Source: Candidatus Andersenbacteria bacterium RIFCSPHIGHO2_02_FULL_46_16 (GTDB lineage: Bacteria; Patescibacteriota; Andersenbacteria; UBA10190). From it: a stretch of 44,010 nt of DNA. Location: NCBI GenBank assembly GCA_001817065.1, contig MHHQ01000030.1, positions 1 through 44,010 on the forward strand, written 5' to 3'. How positions within the stretch are numbered: position 1 is the stretch's first letter; each line of letters begins with the position of its first letter. Below the pieces are notes generated by a model. It made no database searches. It was not told where the DNA came from and was given only the letters and a program-made list of their open reading frames with translations. Shown here in pieces: positions 16,667-25,308 of the stretch. Both the position numbers and the translations under genes were made by a program.

Positions 16667-16696
16667 TTGACAAACACAAAAACGCGACCTGATTAT
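16667..16696 (+). promoter_or_regulatory. candidate mraZ promoter
   Basis: TTGACA (16667-16672), an 18-base spacer, GATTAT (16691-16696). It lies after the terminator and about 70 bases after the last MraZ box. TATAAA near 16723 is an alternative -10. Confidence 0.4.
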
Positions 16697-16743
16697 TGTG
16701 GCTTTAGCAGTAGAGTCATAACTATAAATGTTTATCTCAAGAT

Positions 16744-17175
16744 ATGTTTTTCGGCGAACACTCACACACTATCGACAGTAAGGGGCGGGTCAGCATTCCG
16801 GCTAAGTACCGCGATCAATTAACCGATCAGTTAGTTATCACGCGCGGTCTAGATCATTGTTTATGGGTCTATACTAAATCGGAATGGGACAAAATCGCTG
16901 AGCGGTTGTCTGCTCTGCCGATTACGCAGAAAAAAAGCCGCGCATTTTCTCGCCTGATGTTGGCTGGTGCCTGGGATGCTCAGCTCGATTCACTAGGACG
17001 GATAGTTTTACCAGAGTACCTGCGTCAGTATGCTTCCTTAAGCAAGCACGTGATCATTGCCGGTTTATATAATCGGCTGGAAGTATGGGATGAAGATCGA
17101 TGGCAAAGCTACAGCGAAGAAACCCAGACTAATAGTGACGAAATAGCCGAAAGCATGTCAGAATTAGGCATTTAA
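16744..17175 (+). CDS. mraZ: transcriptional regulator MraZ
   Basis: A protein of 143 residues with two SpoVT/AbrB-like half-domains, DSKGRVSIPAKYR near residue 12 and DSLGRIVLPEYLR near residue 83. MraZ forms rings that bind tandem TGGGN-type repeats and regulate the division and wall cluster it heads. Such repeats lie about 145-200 bases upstream. rsmH follows after 10 bases. Confidence 0.96.
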   Translation: MFFGEHSHTIDSKGRVSIPAKYRDQLTDQLVITRGLDHCLWVYTKSEWDKIAERLSALPITQKKSRAFSRLMLAGAWDAQLDSLGRIVLPEYLRQYASLSKHVIIAGLYNRLEVWDEDRWQSYSEETQTNSDEIAESMSELGI

Positions 17176-17185
17176 ATCTAATGCT

Positions 17186-18217
17186 ATGCTTTATCATCAG
17201 CACATTCCGGTACTAACGGCCGAAATCATTGACCTGTTTCGACCGACACCAGCCGACAGCTTGCTTGATGCCACAATTGGCACTGGTGGACATGCCTTGG
17301 CTTATCTGGCGGCAAGCAAGCCAGGCGGAACAGTTGTTGGTTTGGACACAGATGCCAAAGCAATCACTGCCGCCCAGCACTATTTAGCCGCCTATCAAGA
17401 CCGCGTTACATTACTAACTGCTAATTTCGCTTTTCTCAAGGATTCATTAATGGGGGGAGGAATTCTTGTCAGCGTAGCAAGCAACCCATCCGCCGCTCGA
17501 TCGGTCGAGCCGGAGGATCAAAGCGCGCCGCGCAGCAAAGTTAACAGGAGTACTTCTGATTGTTTGTTCACTCACATTTTATTCGATCTCGGCATTGGCT
17601 CCCATCAGCTTGATGATCCAACCGCGGGTTTTTCGTTTCAAAGTGACGGCCCTTTAAATATGAAATTTAGCACGGGCGAAAGATTGCCTGCTTCCTCATT
17701 CCAATGCGTTAATTATGTCACGCAGCGGTTGGGTCATCTTCCCACGGCTTATGAATTAATTGCCAGGCTTTCCGTCCCGGAGTTAACCCTCATTATCCGT
17801 ACCTTGGGTGAAGAAAAATATGCTGGCCGAATCGCTCAAGCCATTAAGCGCCACTTGCCGGCTACTACCCAAGGACTCAGTGCCATAATTGCCCAAACGG
17901 TACCAGTTCACTATGAGCACGGTCGTATTAATCCCGCTACGCGAACATTCCAAGCTTTGCGACTAGCCGTTAATCGCGAACTTGAATCGTTAGCCGTAGC
18001 CTTGCCGCAAGCTGCCGACCTGCTCACAGGCAACGGTACCCTCGCCGTGATTAGCTTTCACAGTCTAGAAGACAGAATTGTTAAACAATACTTTCACCAA
18101 AGTGCACTCAGTCTTGTCACAAAAAAACCGATTACGGCCACGCCCGACGAAATTAAAAGTAATCCTCGATCCAGAACAGCTAAGCTAAGAGCTGCTCGCA
18201 AAAAACCGCCGAGCTAA
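17186..18217 (+). CDS. rsmH: 16S rRNA (cytosine-1402-N4) methyltransferase RsmH
   Basis: A protein of 343 residues. It methylates C1402 of 16S rRNA using S-adenosylmethionine. The SAM-binding motif LLDATIGTGGHA, the HILFDLGIGSHQLDD motif, GPLNMKF, NPATRTFQALRLAVN, ISFHSLEDRIVK and the basic tail (NPRSRTAKLRAARK) are all present. Unusually, about 25-35 extra residues (roughly 90-125, ending before THILFDLG) separate two core strands. They are encoded by a GC-rich imperfect palindrome at 17488-17518 and its flanks, with the frame kept open. The gene lies 10 bases after mraZ. Confidence 0.95.
   Translation: MLYHQHIPVLTAEIIDLFRPTPADSLLDATIGTGGHALAYLAASKPGGTVVGLDTDAKAITAAQHYLAAYQDRVTLLTANFAFLKDSLMGGGILVSVASNPSAARSVEPEDQSAPRSKVNRSTSDCLFTHILFDLGIGSHQLDDPTAGFSFQSDGPLNMKFSTGERLPASSFQCVNYVTQRLGHLPTAYELIARLSVPELTLIIRTLGEEKYAGRIAQAIKRHLPATTQGLSAIIAQTVPVHYEHGRINPATRTFQALRLAVNRELESLAVALPQAADLLTGNGTLAVISFHSLEDRIVKQYFHQSALSLVTKKPITATPDEIKSNPRSRTAKLRAARKKPPS
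17488..17518 (+). repeat. palindromic insert within rsmH
   Basis: ATCCGCCGCTCGA (17488-17500), loop TCGG, TCGAGCCGGAGGAT (17505-17518). The arms match except for one mismatch and one bulged base. It is more GC-rich than the surrounding gene and lies where RsmH families carry only a short loop, which suggests an in-frame mobile palindromic element. Confidence 0.5.
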
Positions 18218-18257
18218 CTAAGCCAAACATCATCTAATAATTAACAAACACCAACAC

Positions 18258-18680
18258 ATGACATCAATAAATAATCAATTTGTCCAACCGCGCCGCCCAC
18301 TTGCCCAGTCGTATTGGCGCCATCCTCAACATCAACAAACTCGTCGCTTCGCATCGATCTCTCGCTGGCAGAGCGGCAGTATAAACTCAACAACCATCTC
18401 CTTAGCTTTTGGATTGTTTATTATTCTTTCTATCTCTTTTCTAGGCTTCTTTTACCTCGGCCAAGTTCTGAATACGGCGTCTCAGGGCTCAGACATCCAG
18501 CAGTTGGAAGAAAGAATTGTTGAACTCAAAGAGAAGCAACGTCAGGTAGAACTAGAAGGAGCCCAATTGCGTTCTATTGATAATATCGAAAACCGTGTCC
18601 AAGATTTAAACTTAGTGGCCACTGGTAAAGTCACTTTTCTCAGTCCTGCAGTAGATCAAGTAACTGCCTTAGCTCGTTAA
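18258..18680 (+). CDS. ftsL: FtsL-like division protein
   Basis: A protein of 140 residues: a basic N-terminal cytoplasmic stretch, one transmembrane helix (about residues 48-72), then an extracytoplasmic coiled coil (QQLEERIVELKEKQRQVELEG) and a short tail. Size, topology and position between rsmH and ftsI are those of FtsL, which joins the divisome and helps to activate septal wall synthesis. FtsL sequences are poorly conserved, so the name rests mainly on topology and gene order. Confidence 0.8.
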   Translation: MTSINNQFVQPRRPLAQSYWRHPQHQQTRRFASISRWQSGSINSTTISLAFGLFIILSISFLGFFYLGQVLNTASQGSDIQQLEERIVELKEKQRQVELEGAQLRSIDNIENRVQDLNLVATGKVTFLSPAVDQVTALAR

Positions 18681-18717
18681 AACATTAATTGTTAGTCTCA
18701 ACAATTCTAGCCTATTA

Positions 18718-18746
18718 GCGACACCAGCTAGATTCACTTTTATAAT
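18718..18746 (+). promoter_or_regulatory. internal promoter of ftsI
   Basis: GCGACA (18718-18723), a 17-base spacer, and a perfect TATAAT (18741-18746). Transcription would begin near 18753, giving a leader of about 38 bases before the ATG at 18791 and excluding the TTG at 18746. Confidence 0.5.
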
Positions 18747-18790
18747 TGCTTCCCACCTGCTTCTTAGGCATACTTGTTGGAAATTTTCTT

Positions 18791-20677
18791 ATGCTCTCAA
18801 CCACTCAAAGATTATGGCTTTTAAATACTATCAGCCTCATATTTTTAGCTGTTTTAATCGCTCGCCTAATAGATTTGCAAATTATCCGGACGGGTTATTT
18901 TACCGCCATTGCCACCAGTCAACGGCAAAGAGCCGCCGAGTTGGCACCCAGTCGAGGCACTATCTATCTACAGGAACACAATAGCAGCGAGCTTTTTCCG
19001 GTGGCTGTAAATAACAAAAGCTGGATTGCCTATGCTGTACCTCGCGACATGACCGATCCGCTTCAAGTAGCCGATGCATTAGCCCCAGCCTTACTGCAAT
19101 TTCGTGAGCGCCAACAGCAACATATCGCTGCCATTCTCTCTGCTACCGGGCAACAACCAAACTCTGACCAGGTCCCTCCTGACCAACCAAATTATGATGA
19201 CCGGTTGGCTACACTGCGCGATGAGCTCTATCGCAAATTTAATCAACATACCGATCCCTATGAACCGTTTTTAAAATTCTATGAGTATCTTGATGATGAA
19301 TTATATAATTTCCTTTCTGAGCAGCAATTGACGGGTATTAAAATTGAAGAAACCACCTCCCGAGTTTATCCGGAAAAGACCCTCGCGGCTCACGCGCTAG
19401 GCTATGTCGGCTGGCTCGAAGATAAAAAGGTTGGCCGCTACGGTATCGAAGGAAATTTCGAGTCCAGTTTAGCCGGAGATCTTGGCTTCTTTAGCATGGA
19501 GCATGATACCACGGGCCAATTTATCGGTGTGGGATCGCGCCAGTTCGAGCCGGCTACGGATGGCGAAAGTATTGTCCTGACCTTAGACCGGGTTATCCAA
19601 TCCGCCATCGAAGACGAATTAAAGGATGGTGTTACCCGCTATGGTGCCGAACGGGGCAGCGTCATTGTGATGGATCCGCGCACCGGTGCAATCCTTGGCA
19701 TGGCTACCTATCCCACTTATGATCCTAATTACTACTACGCCATCAGTGACGCCAGGGTTCAGCAAAATCCCATCATCTCTGACATTTTTGAGCCTGGTTC
19801 GGTCTTAAAGCCGGTTATTATGTCGGCCGCTATCGAAGAAGGCTTGGTTACTCCGCAAACCACCGTTAATGACAATGGTCCGGTCAAGGTAGCGAAGTAC
19901 ACGATTAACACTTTTGATGGCAAGCATCATGGCGTGCAGACCATGACGCAAGTCCTGGAACAATCTAACAATATCGGTATGGTTTGGGTCGGTCAGCAGC
20001 TTGGTGCAGAAACCATGTATGATTTTCTGCGCCGCTTTGGCTTAGGAGAGAAAACCGGTGTTGAGCTGGAAGGCGAAACACAAAACACTCTTAAAGAACC
20101 GGACCAGTGGAATGTCGCTACGGTCGCCACCACTTCCTTTGGTCAGGGAGTAGCTCTGACACCGTTACAAATTTTGAATGCCATTAATGTCATTGCTAAT
20201 GACGGCACGCTTATGCAGCCATACATTGTCTCGCGGCGGCAGCCAAGCAATGGCGAGGAAGAAATCACGCTTCCCACTCAAGTGCGGCGTGTTATATCAC
20301 CGGCTACGGCGGGGGACGTCTCGGCCATGATGGTTAGCGTTATTGAAAACGGCGTCGCCACCTTAGCGCGGGTGCCTGGCTACTACTTGGCCGGTAAAAC
20401 TGGCACCGCCCAAGTCCCTGATGAAAAGGGGGCTTACTCACCAGACCGTAAAATTATTTCATTTGTCGGTTTCGGTCCCATCGACCATCCGCAATTTTCA
20501 ATCCTTATCAAACTAGATAATCCAGCCGGTCTGTCCTTTGCCTCCGGCACGGCGGCACCAATGTTTAAACGTATCTCTGAAAAAATTATAAATTATCTGC
20601 AAATCCCTCCTGATTACGATCCAACCAAACAGCCGCCTAAGTTTGAAGTAGGCAAAAGTGATCAGGCCGGCGCCTAA
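18791..20677 (+). CDS. ftsI: class B penicillin-binding protein, division transpeptidase
   Basis: A protein of 628 residues with an N-terminal transmembrane helix, a dimerisation/pedestal region, and a transpeptidase domain with the three active-site motifs: S337-x-x-K340 (EPGSVLKP), S392-x-N394 (EQSNNIG) and K536-T-G (AGKTGTAQ). It cross-links stem peptides in septal peptidoglycan outside the membrane. The place after ftsL in a dcw cluster argues for FtsI rather than elongation PBP2. Extra Gln-rich sequence lies in the pedestal (about residues 110-140). Length and motifs are otherwise normal. Confidence 0.93.
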   Translation: MLSTTQRLWLLNTISLIFLAVLIARLIDLQIIRTGYFTAIATSQRQRAAELAPSRGTIYLQEHNSSELFPVAVNNKSWIAYAVPRDMTDPLQVADALAPALLQFRERQQQHIAAILSATGQQPNSDQVPPDQPNYDDRLATLRDELYRKFNQHTDPYEPFLKFYEYLDDELYNFLSEQQLTGIKIEETTSRVYPEKTLAAHALGYVGWLEDKKVGRYGIEGNFESSLAGDLGFFSMEHDTTGQFIGVGSRQFEPATDGESIVLTLDRVIQSAIEDELKDGVTRYGAERGSVIVMDPRTGAILGMATYPTYDPNYYYAISDARVQQNPIISDIFEPGSVLKPVIMSAAIEEGLVTPQTTVNDNGPVKVAKYTINTFDGKHHGVQTMTQVLEQSNNIGMVWVGQQLGAETMYDFLRRFGLGEKTGVELEGETQNTLKEPDQWNVATVATTSFGQGVALTPLQILNAINVIANDGTLMQPYIVSRRQPSNGEEEITLPTQVRRVISPATAGDVSAMMVSVIENGVATLARVPGYYLAGKTGTAQVPDEKGAYSPDRKIISFVGFGPIDHPQFSILIKLDNPAGLSFASGTAAPMFKRISEKIINYLQIPPDYDPTKQPPKFEVGKSDQAGA

Positions 20678-20695
20678 CTATTCCCCGCCTGCCAT

Positions 20696-20717
20696 AAAGC
20701 AGTTTTTATGCTTTTGG
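20696..20717 (+). terminator. possible weak terminator after ftsI
   Basis: AAAGCA (20696-20701) pairs with TGCTTT (20709-20714) around a seven-base loop, followed by TGGTTTT. A short AT-rich stem, so uncertain. The rest of 20718-20863 shows no gene. Confidence 0.3.
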
Positions 20718-20863
20718 TTTTCGGTATAAACTAAGAGAACGTCTAGTAGAAATTTCTTCAAATCTCTGGTCACCAATCGTGTATGGCTACGGTGTTTAGC
20801 TTAATCCGCCACGGAGCTTCGATCGCCAGGGACGTTATCAACTATCCAATAAAGTGAAATGTC

Positions 20864-22105
20864 ATGCAAAATAAACTGCGTCAAAGAATTTTATGGTGGC
20901 GTGCTCAGGATTACCTAAAGCGTTATCACACACCGCTCATCGGTGTTACCGGTAGCACTGGCAAAACCATCGCTAAGGAAGCGGTCGCGGCTGTCTTGTC
21001 TGCGCACTATCGCGTACGCCATTCACCACTGGCTTACAACACCCGCTTGGGTATTGCCTTGTCCATTATTGGCATCACTGCCCGACAAATAACCAATCAC
21101 TGGTATAAACTCTTAACCATTAGCAAAGCAAAAGAACTCACATCATTTGAACCGGATGTGATGGTTTTAGAATTGGCTGCCAGCCATCCCGGGGATATTG
21201 ATTATATCGCCACTCATCTCTCATTCACCGGGGCTGTTATCACCAATGTCCAGTCGACTAATTTACACTTATTCACCACTAAGGAATTGATCGCTCATGA
21301 GCTAACTTCGTTAGTTGTGTCTATTCCTTCAACCGGATTTGTCATACTCAACAGCGATGACCCGCTGGTCAGCGCTATGCAGGCCAAGAGCCCAGCCAGT
21401 GTCATTTCGTATGGGACCTCGCCTGAATCTACTGTTCGTCTCATGCATGCACGCTTACGTGGTCGGATCGGTTATGCCTGTGATGTTAATATTGGCGGAC
21501 ATGTTTATGAGCTTCATCTACCCAACATCGTGGCTGACTACCACATCCTTCCCGTCATCAGTGCCTTGGCCCTCGCCTACGCCCTCAAACTGCCGCTCGG
21601 CAAAGCGATTCAATCCATCCAGCCTTTAGTACCACCGCCTGGCCATATGCGGCTGTTCGCCGGGCACAGCCGTGCCGCCTTACTGGACGACAGCTACAAC
21701 GCCTCGCCGGAAAGTATGCTAGATGCCCTGAATGTCCTCCGGCAATTTCCGGCGAAAAGAAAAATTGCCATTCTCGGTGATGTCTTGGACGCTGGAGTCC
21801 AGACAATAGCCGCCCATCAGCAAATAGGGGAGACCGTTGCCGATATTACCCATGTTTTTGTGACCGTTGGCAATAACATGAAACACGCCGGCGCTGCGGC
21901 CTTGCATCGATCCGAAGTTAACGGCCGCCAGGATACCTGTGATGTCCATAATTTCTCTTCCAGCCGCGATGTCGGCAAGTGGCTGCGTGATTTTTTGCAT
22001 CCAGACGATGTTGTACTCATTAAAGGATCTCGAGATATGCACATGGAAGAAGTCGTTCGTCGCCTCTTAAACAACTCCGCCGACGAATCTCAATTAGTGC
22101 TATAA
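20864..22105 (+). CDS. murF: Mur ligase, MurF-like, lacking the N-terminal substrate domain
   Basis: A protein of 413 residues. The ATP-binding loop GVTGSTGKT is at residues 27-35, against about 107-115 in ordinary MurF, so the N-terminal UDP-MurNAc-peptide-binding domain is missing. An in-frame TGA just before the start (20855-20857) rules out extension. The central domain (LELAASHPGDI, NVQSTNLHLF, LNSDDPLV) and C-domain (LLDDSYNASPESM, AILGDVLDAG, KGSRDMHMEEVV) are typical of MurF, which adds D-Ala-D-Ala to UDP-MurNAc-tripeptide. A relative that uses another substrate is possible. It is the last dcw gene before tRNA-Glu and the inserted element. Confidence 0.8.
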   Translation: MQNKLRQRILWWRAQDYLKRYHTPLIGVTGSTGKTIAKEAVAAVLSAHYRVRHSPLAYNTRLGIALSIIGITARQITNHWYKLLTISKAKELTSFEPDVMVLELAASHPGDIDYIATHLSFTGAVITNVQSTNLHLFTTKELIAHELTSLVVSIPSTGFVILNSDDPLVSAMQAKSPASVISYGTSPESTVRLMHARLRGRIGYACDVNIGGHVYELHLPNIVADYHILPVISALALAYALKLPLGKAIQSIQPLVPPPGHMRLFAGHSRAALLDDSYNASPESMLDALNVLRQFPAKRKIAILGDVLDAGVQTIAAHQQIGETVADITHVFVTVGNNMKHAGAAALHRSEVNGRQDTCDVHNFSSSRDVGKWLRDFLHPDDVVLIKGSRDMHMEEVVRRLLNNSADESQLVL

Positions 22106-22221
22106 AAAACTCTCGTCCGTGTCCACCAACCACCGGGCATAAACACTTCCATCAAGTTCTGACTTCCTTCTTTTGCCTTGATATTTTACGCTTTTCGTTT
22201 TACTCTTTACATTTAATTCAT

Positions 22222-22296
22222 GGCCTCTTCGTCTAGCGGCTAGGACACCAGGTTCTCATCCTGGAAACAGGGGTTCAATTCCCCTAGGGGCTACCA
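22222..22296 (+). tRNA. tRNA-Glu (CTC), attachment site of the integrative element
   Basis: Acceptor GGCCTCT pairs with AGGGGCT (with G-U pairs). Anticodon stem CCAGG/CCTGG has loop TTCTCAT (anticodon CTC), T arm AGGGG/CCCCT has TTCAATT, discriminator A, and CCA is encoded at 22294-22296. Its 3' end forms one attachment core, and the antisense strand of its 3' half encodes the last residues of the recombinase. Confidence 0.95.
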
Positions 22297-23797
22297 AATG
22301 TGATTTATTGTCGCCATAGTCCCGAATTGTCTGTAAACATACTGATATTTTCGGGGTTCGACACTTCTCACCATCCCATTCAAGACCTTTCGGGAATAAG
22401 TGGCGTTGGAACTCTACGCGAGGTTCTATTTCTTTGATGATTTCCCATGTCACAGCCGGATTCTCTAGCATCGCCAATCCTTTGTTTATGAGCTGCTGTA
22501 TGTTTACTTCCTGATACTGAAACTTAGCTTGCTCTACCTGTACATCTTCAATTTCGCCGTCTACTTTTGCCTTGCGCTCTATATATTCTGCGCGTTCCAA
22601 TAACTCATACCTAGGATCGTTTATCATGGCGGTCACAATCTTCTCACGCTCCTCGCGCAACATAGCCAGCTTTTTACCAAAACGTGCGCCTTCTTTCTTG
22701 TGCTCGGTCGCTTTACTCTTGGCAATATCCAGCATGACCTTCTTGAAAAGGCTCACGTATTGCTTTTTTGGTTTGATAATTCTCATCACATCTTCAAAGC
22801 TAACATGAACTGTATCTTGTTTGAATGACCGCGCTAGAGGACATGTTTTATTGTGGTGGTGATAGTAAGGATGGCGTTTGCCGGTCTTGCTGGTTGAAAA
22901 GCTGCCTTTGAAATTCATTCCACATTTTGGACATCGCAGGCGCACAGGAAATTCAGGGTTATACTTACTGCGTTGTGGCGCGGGGTTGAACGATTTATCA
23001 TCCACGACTTTAATACGTAAGTACAATTCAGACGGGATGAGTGGTTCGTGACTGCCATTTATTGTTTCGCCAAAGGCTCGCATCGTGCCGTGATAGAAAG
23101 GATTGTGCATAATACGCCAGACTGATTGATTGTACGGATCATTGCCGCCGCGCATCTTAAAACCTCGTTTCCGCAATCCGTTCGCTATTGCTTCGTAACT
23201 ATATCCGGCAGCACGTTGTTTGGCCGCCCAGGTAATAAGAGAGCCGTATTCGGGATGCGGCACACATATGGTTTTGCCGGTTCCTGCCTCTTTGCTTTTT
23301 ATGTAGCCGGTCGGTGCCGGAAATGGCCAGACGCCTTCCTTAAAGCGTTTATACATGCCGTCACGAGTTCGTTCAGCACGAATAGCATTGTCGAGTTCTG
23401 CAACACCCCAAAGGATGCCTCGCATGAATTTTCCCACCGGAGAGTCATCAATGTTCTCAGTAGCAGAGGTTAGCGCGACCTGCGCTTGAGAGAGCTTATA
23501 CATGATCTTGTGTTGGTCGTCAGTGTTGCGAGAAAGGCGGTCTAGTTTGTAGACGATCAAAGCATCAATACGATCCTTGTTGGTTTGCAGGTACGCCAGC
23601 ATGTTCAGTAGCTCTGGCCGATCCGCGAACTTAGCTGATTCACCCTCTTCTTTAAAAATGCGGATTATATTGAATCCTTCTTTTTCTGCGTGGGCTTTGC
23701 ATCGTTCAACCTGCGTGTCGAGACTGGTTCCTTTTTCGGCTTGCTTATCGGTGCTCACCCGAACATAGAAGACCGCATTTTTTGTTTCCTGGCTCAT
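22256..23797 (-). CDS. large serine recombinase (integrase)
   Basis: A protein of 513 residues. The resolvase catalytic domain (about 1-150) has nucleophile S15 in YVRVSTDKQ, plus KLDRLSRNTDD and the helix E (GVAELDNAIRAERT). The recombinase DNA-binding domain follows (about 165-270, YSYEAIANGLRKRGF and NPFYHGTM), then a zinc ribbon (LRCPKCGMNF, with later Cys) and a coiled coil (about 365-440). It catalyses integration and excision through a Ser-DNA intermediate. The final residues (HLVAPRGIEPLFPG) are antisense to tRNA-Glu, so this C-terminus is created by the junction. An extended structured region precedes it. Confidence 0.93.
   Translation of the reverse strand: MSQETKNAVFYVRVSTDKQAEKGTSLDTQVERCKAHAEKEGFNIIRIFKEEGESAKFADRPELLNMLAYLQTNKDRIDALIVYKLDRLSRNTDDQHKIMYKLSQAQVALTSATENIDDSPVGKFMRGILWGVAELDNAIRAERTRDGMYKRFKEGVWPFPAPTGYIKSKEAGTGKTICVPHPEYGSLITWAAKQRAAGYSYEAIANGLRKRGFKMRGGNDPYNQSVWRIMHNPFYHGTMRAFGETINGSHEPLIPSELYLRIKVVDDKSFNPAPQRSKYNPEFPVRLRCPKCGMNFKGSFSTSKTGKRHPYYHHHNKTCPLARSFKQDTVHVSFEDVMRIIKPKKQYVSLFKKVMLDIAKSKATEHKKEGARFGKKLAMLREEREKIVTAMINDPRYELLERAEYIERKAKVDGEIEDVQVEQAKFQYQEVNIQQLINKGLAMLENPAVTWEIIKEIEPRVEFQRHLFPKGLEWDGEKCRTPKISVCLQTIRDYGDNKSHLVAPRGIEPLFPG
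22288..22297 (+). repeat. left attachment core at the tRNA-Glu 3' end
   Basis: GGGCTACCAA covers the last acceptor bases, the CCA and one more base. The identical sequence is at 31707-31716. Confidence 0.6.
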
Positions 23798-23822
23798 ATA
23801 CTCTTTAAATTACCATACAAAA

Positions 23823-23908
23823 ATGGACGTACTGGTTGACCCGAATACCGTAAGGCTTCGGCAGTACGCCCATCAAAAAAGCCTACGGATGTTATTTTTC
23901 GGGTCAAC
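23823..23908 (-). ncRNA. pseudoknot-like structured leader or terminator before the recombinase
   Basis: Helix A: GTTGACCCGAA (23835-23845) with TTCGGGTCAAC (23898-23908). Helix B nested in A: CCGTAAGGCTT (23848-23858) with AAGCCTACGG (23879-23888), one bulge. Helix C: ATGGACGTACTG (23823-23834) with CAGTACGCCCAT (23862-23873), one G-U. Helix C joins the loop of B to sequence outside A, so it forms either a pseudoknot or an alternative fold. On the minus strand helix C is followed by TTTTT, so it can act as a terminator after the ATPase gene or an attenuator before the recombinase. Confidence 0.5.
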
Positions 23909-23970
23909 AGCTTCATTATACTATTTTTTCCATTAAGGCGCATATACTGTCAGATTTGTTTTATCAATTA

Positions 23971-25308
23971 TCAGTCTTCTTTTGATAAAGTCTTTTCGAC
24001 GCTGTGCAATCGGAGTTGCTGGTATTCGTCTTCCAGGAACCAGTGGAATTCGGGCTTTAAGGTTATTTCACCCTCAGGGCGACCTACGGTTTCATCAGGA
24101 TCGCCGGACATGTCCACCACTTTGAGGATTGCAAGCGCTCGCATCTCCTTTAGAGCAGTAGGCTTTGAACAGGTCAATGCTTCTTCAACATCACTCGTGC
24201 TCATTGTCCCGCCGTATTCGAGCAGTTTATTAAACAATTTAGCCCTAGCAGGAGGGGCACTGTCAGCAGACAAGGCTAGTGCTGGCTTTAAGTCTGATTG
24301 CGCTATGGTATTGCGACCATAGATTATCGCGTGTCCTCTCGCTAGGTTATAGAAGCAAGTCAGTATACGATCCGGCTTTTCAATAGTCGGAGCGGTGAAG
24401 TTATACCGCGTCCCACCCTCTGCTTTTTCTTCCCACACATTGATTGTGCCTCGAAGTCTCGCCAGTAGACGCGCGCACCGCACTAAAACCTTTATCAATT
24501 CAGGGGCATCGCCTTCCTTGTCCCACTCGATTCCGGCCTGATGTTTGTGCCAGAGAGAGTAAATGAATTCTTTTGTCGCATCCCTACACTCATATTCCTT
24601 GTCCTTATAATTCGTTTCCCGAAGCTGGGTAACGTATTGATTGTCGTCCTTATCAGGGCTGTTTAGATTCAAGAAGAACAAACGCGACCCCAAATTGCCC
24701 ATTAACTTCCATACTCTTGGATTCATAGGCGTTGATCCGGCCAAGATGTTAAATAGGTAATCTCCAGTGTATTCACGCTGGCCGTGAACCCCTGTATCGG
24801 TCTGCAAACCTTCACCATCCAAGACTCTCGTTAAGACTCCAAGGCTCTTTAATAGGTCGTCATCACGCTGTCCAAAGATTGGTGCTAAATCGCGGATCAG
24901 GAATAGCTTGTGACGGATTCTCGGCAGTAGATCAATCTTTTCCAAGTCCTTGCGCTTCACATTCGTGGCATTGCTGACAAATGAAGCCGGAGTGAAAGTA
25001 TCGGTCGAATAGGTTATATCAGGAATATCAGAGAAAAAGTTTATCGTGATTGTTTTACCCGCACTCGGAACATCAACGAGTACAAGCGCAAAGGGATTTC
25101 GCACGTCCTTTATGAGTATTTGGGCTAGGACCGATAGGCCGACCTCTGCCGCAAAGCGATAATCAGGAAATAGCTTATCAATGGTCTCACCCCACTGGTC
25201 AATGTTTATGTGCCGGAGTGGCCTCGGTACTTTTTTAATGCGTGAATATGTCTCGACTCTCGCCTTATCAGCAATATCAAGCGTTCTTTTTACTTCACTT
25301 TCCTTCAT
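23971..25308 (-). CDS. P-loop ATPase, probable replicative helicase or initiator of the element
   Basis: A protein of 445 residues. Walker A is DVPSAGKT (about residues 79-86), a Walker B-like strand is KLFLIRDLAP, a sensor-like strand FNILAGSTP follows, and an Arg sits in GSRLFFLNL. This layout suggests an AAA+ or superfamily 3-type helicase core, with a C-terminal winged helix (STSDVEEALTCSKPTALKEM). Its start overlaps the stop of the CHC2 protein by four bases (ATGA), so the two are translationally coupled. Primase-type zinc finger plus ATPase is the usual replication module of phages and integrative elements. The exact family is not recognised. Confidence 0.65.
   Translation of the reverse strand: MKESEVKRTLDIADKARVETYSRIKKVPRPLRHINIDQWGETIDKLFPDYRFAAEVGLSVLAQILIKDVRNPFALVLVDVPSAGKTITINFFSDIPDITYSTDTFTPASFVSNATNVKRKDLEKIDLLPRIRHKLFLIRDLAPIFGQRDDDLLKSLGVLTRVLDGEGLQTDTGVHGQREYTGDYLFNILAGSTPMNPRVWKLMGNLGSRLFFLNLNSPDKDDNQYVTQLRETNYKDKEYECRDATKEFIYSLWHKHQAGIEWDKEGDAPELIKVLVRCARLLARLRGTINVWEEKAEGGTRYNFTAPTIEKPDRILTCFYNLARGHAIIYGRNTIAQSDLKPALALSADSAPPARAKLFNKLLEYGGTMSTSDVEEALTCSKPTALKEMRALAILKVVDMSGDPDETVGRPEGEITLKPEFHWFLEDEYQQLRLHSVEKTLSKED

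Noticed and set aside
17450-17565. Frameshift or sequencing error in rsmH
   Set aside because: The frame and conserved motifs are intact on both sides of the extra residues, so an in-frame insertion fits better.
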